Source: an uncultured Oceanospirillales bacterium
Lineage (GTDB): Bacteria; Pseudomonadota; Gammaproteobacteria; Pseudomonadales; Litorivicinaceae
Direction of reading: 5' to 3'
DNA: 25,355 nucleotides
Assembly (NCBI GenBank): GCA_913061245.1
Contig: CAJXTO010000007.1
Location: forward strand, 1 to 25,355
Each line of letters opens with the position of its first letter. Position 1 is the first letter of the stretch. The position numbers and the translations under genes were made by a program. Below the pieces are notes generated by a model that saw only the letters and a program-made list of their open reading frames with translations, was not told the DNA's origin and did not search any database. Positions 25,232 through 25,355 of the stretch are shown here, piece by piece.

Positions 25232-25266
25232 CCGTTTGGGCTGATCAGGCGGACGGCTTAAAGCCG
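25232..25266 (+). promoter_or_regulatory. rpsA leader with two overlapping hairpins
   Basis: Two stems can form just upstream of the rpsA ribosome binding site. The first pairs CCGTTTG (25232-25238) with CGGACGG (25250-25256), including two G-U pairs. The second pairs CGGCT (25254-25258) with AGCCG (25262-25266) around a TAA loop. They share bases 25254-25256, so only one can form at a time. In E. coli the structured rpsA leader is where S1 represses its own synthesis; that this leader does the same is inference. Confidence 0.35.
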
Positions 25267-25284
25267 AAAAAATAGGACATTTGA

Positions 25285-25355
25285 ATGAGCGAAACTTTCG
25301 CAGAACTCTTTGAACAGAGTCTTAACGACATCGACATGACTCCAGGCGCCATTGT
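25285..25355 (+). CDS. rpsA: 30S ribosomal protein S1, N-terminal fragment
   Basis: Only the first 23 codons plus two bases are inside the window. The translation MSETFAELFEQSLNDIDM closely follows the start of E. coli S1 (MTESFAQLFEESL), and cmk-rpsA is the expected order. S1 binds the 5' leader of mRNAs on the small ribosomal subunit. The ATG at 25285 has AGGA at 25273-25276, eight bases upstream. The rest of the gene, normally six S1 repeats over about 560 residues, lies beyond the right edge. Confidence 0.93.
   Translation, partial: MSETFAELFEQSLNDIDMTPGAI

Noticed and set aside
25254..25270. Hairpin followed by an A-run as a transcription terminator before rpsA
   Set aside because: The plus strand has A, not T, after the stem, and on the minus strand the T-run comes before the stem, so it is not a rho-independent terminator in either direction.
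1..25355. Defence island, prophage, CRISPR, secretion or biosynthetic cluster
   Set aside because: Every long frame not explained by antisense shadowing belongs to a known housekeeping family; no repeats, integrase, transposase or clustered unknown genes are seen.

Overview
The window reads as ordinary chromosome from a gammaproteobacterium outside the enteric group. Every large gene is a recognisable housekeeping family, and the proteins look closest to Pseudomonas/Oceanospirillales-type relatives. Three things point there: chromosome condensation by SMC-ScpA-ScpB rather than MukBEF, a TyrA-AroA fusion, and a gyrA-serC-pheA-tyrA/aroA-cmk-rpsA order that I recall from Pseudomonas. Base composition is near half G+C by eye and even throughout. 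I see no insertion sequence, phage gene, CRISPR array, tRNA, rRNA or foreign-looking island.

Layout. 1-607 is the 3' end of a cytochrome c maturation gene (ccmI type). 688-8549 (+) is a run of a GntR-family regulator, smc, zipA, ligA and a small SLT-type lipoprotein. 8542-11706 (-) is yciB, an SH3/coiled-coil membrane protein, and mnmC. 11767-15896 (+) is yciO, trpS, scpA, scpB, rluB. 15847-17345 (-) is ubiG followed by a yciK-type SDR. 17496-25355 (+) is gyrA, serC, pheA, tyrA-aroA, cmk and the first codons of rpsA.

How the genes work together. The window holds all three subunits of the SMC condensin at two loci (smc; scpA-scpB). It also holds division (zipA), replication/repair (ligA), DNA topology (gyrA) and cell-wall genes. 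The last operon makes serine/pyridoxine precursors (SerC) and runs from shikimate-3-phosphate and chorismate to phenylpyruvate and 4-hydroxyphenylpyruvate (AroA, PheA, TyrA). It then moves to pyrimidine nucleotide supply (Cmk) and ribosomal protein S1.

The genome is tightly packed. Of 17 same-strand neighbour pairs, 11 overlap, eight of them by exactly four bases (ATGA or GTGA). Both convergent pairs overlap too (8 and 50 bp). The longest gap without a gene is the 150-bp divergent ubiG/gyrA region, so no stretch above 300 bases lacks a gene. Seven of 21 visible starts are non-ATG (two TTG, five GTG).

I did not find a clearly new biological system. The points most worth a second look are a four-cysteine iron-sulfur-type motif in TrpS, a GntR regulator that seems to have lost the metal ligands of its effector domain, genes apparently missing from otherwise conserved operons (hisC, mupP), the long rluB/yciK antisense overlap, and two mutually exclusive hairpins ahead of rpsA.
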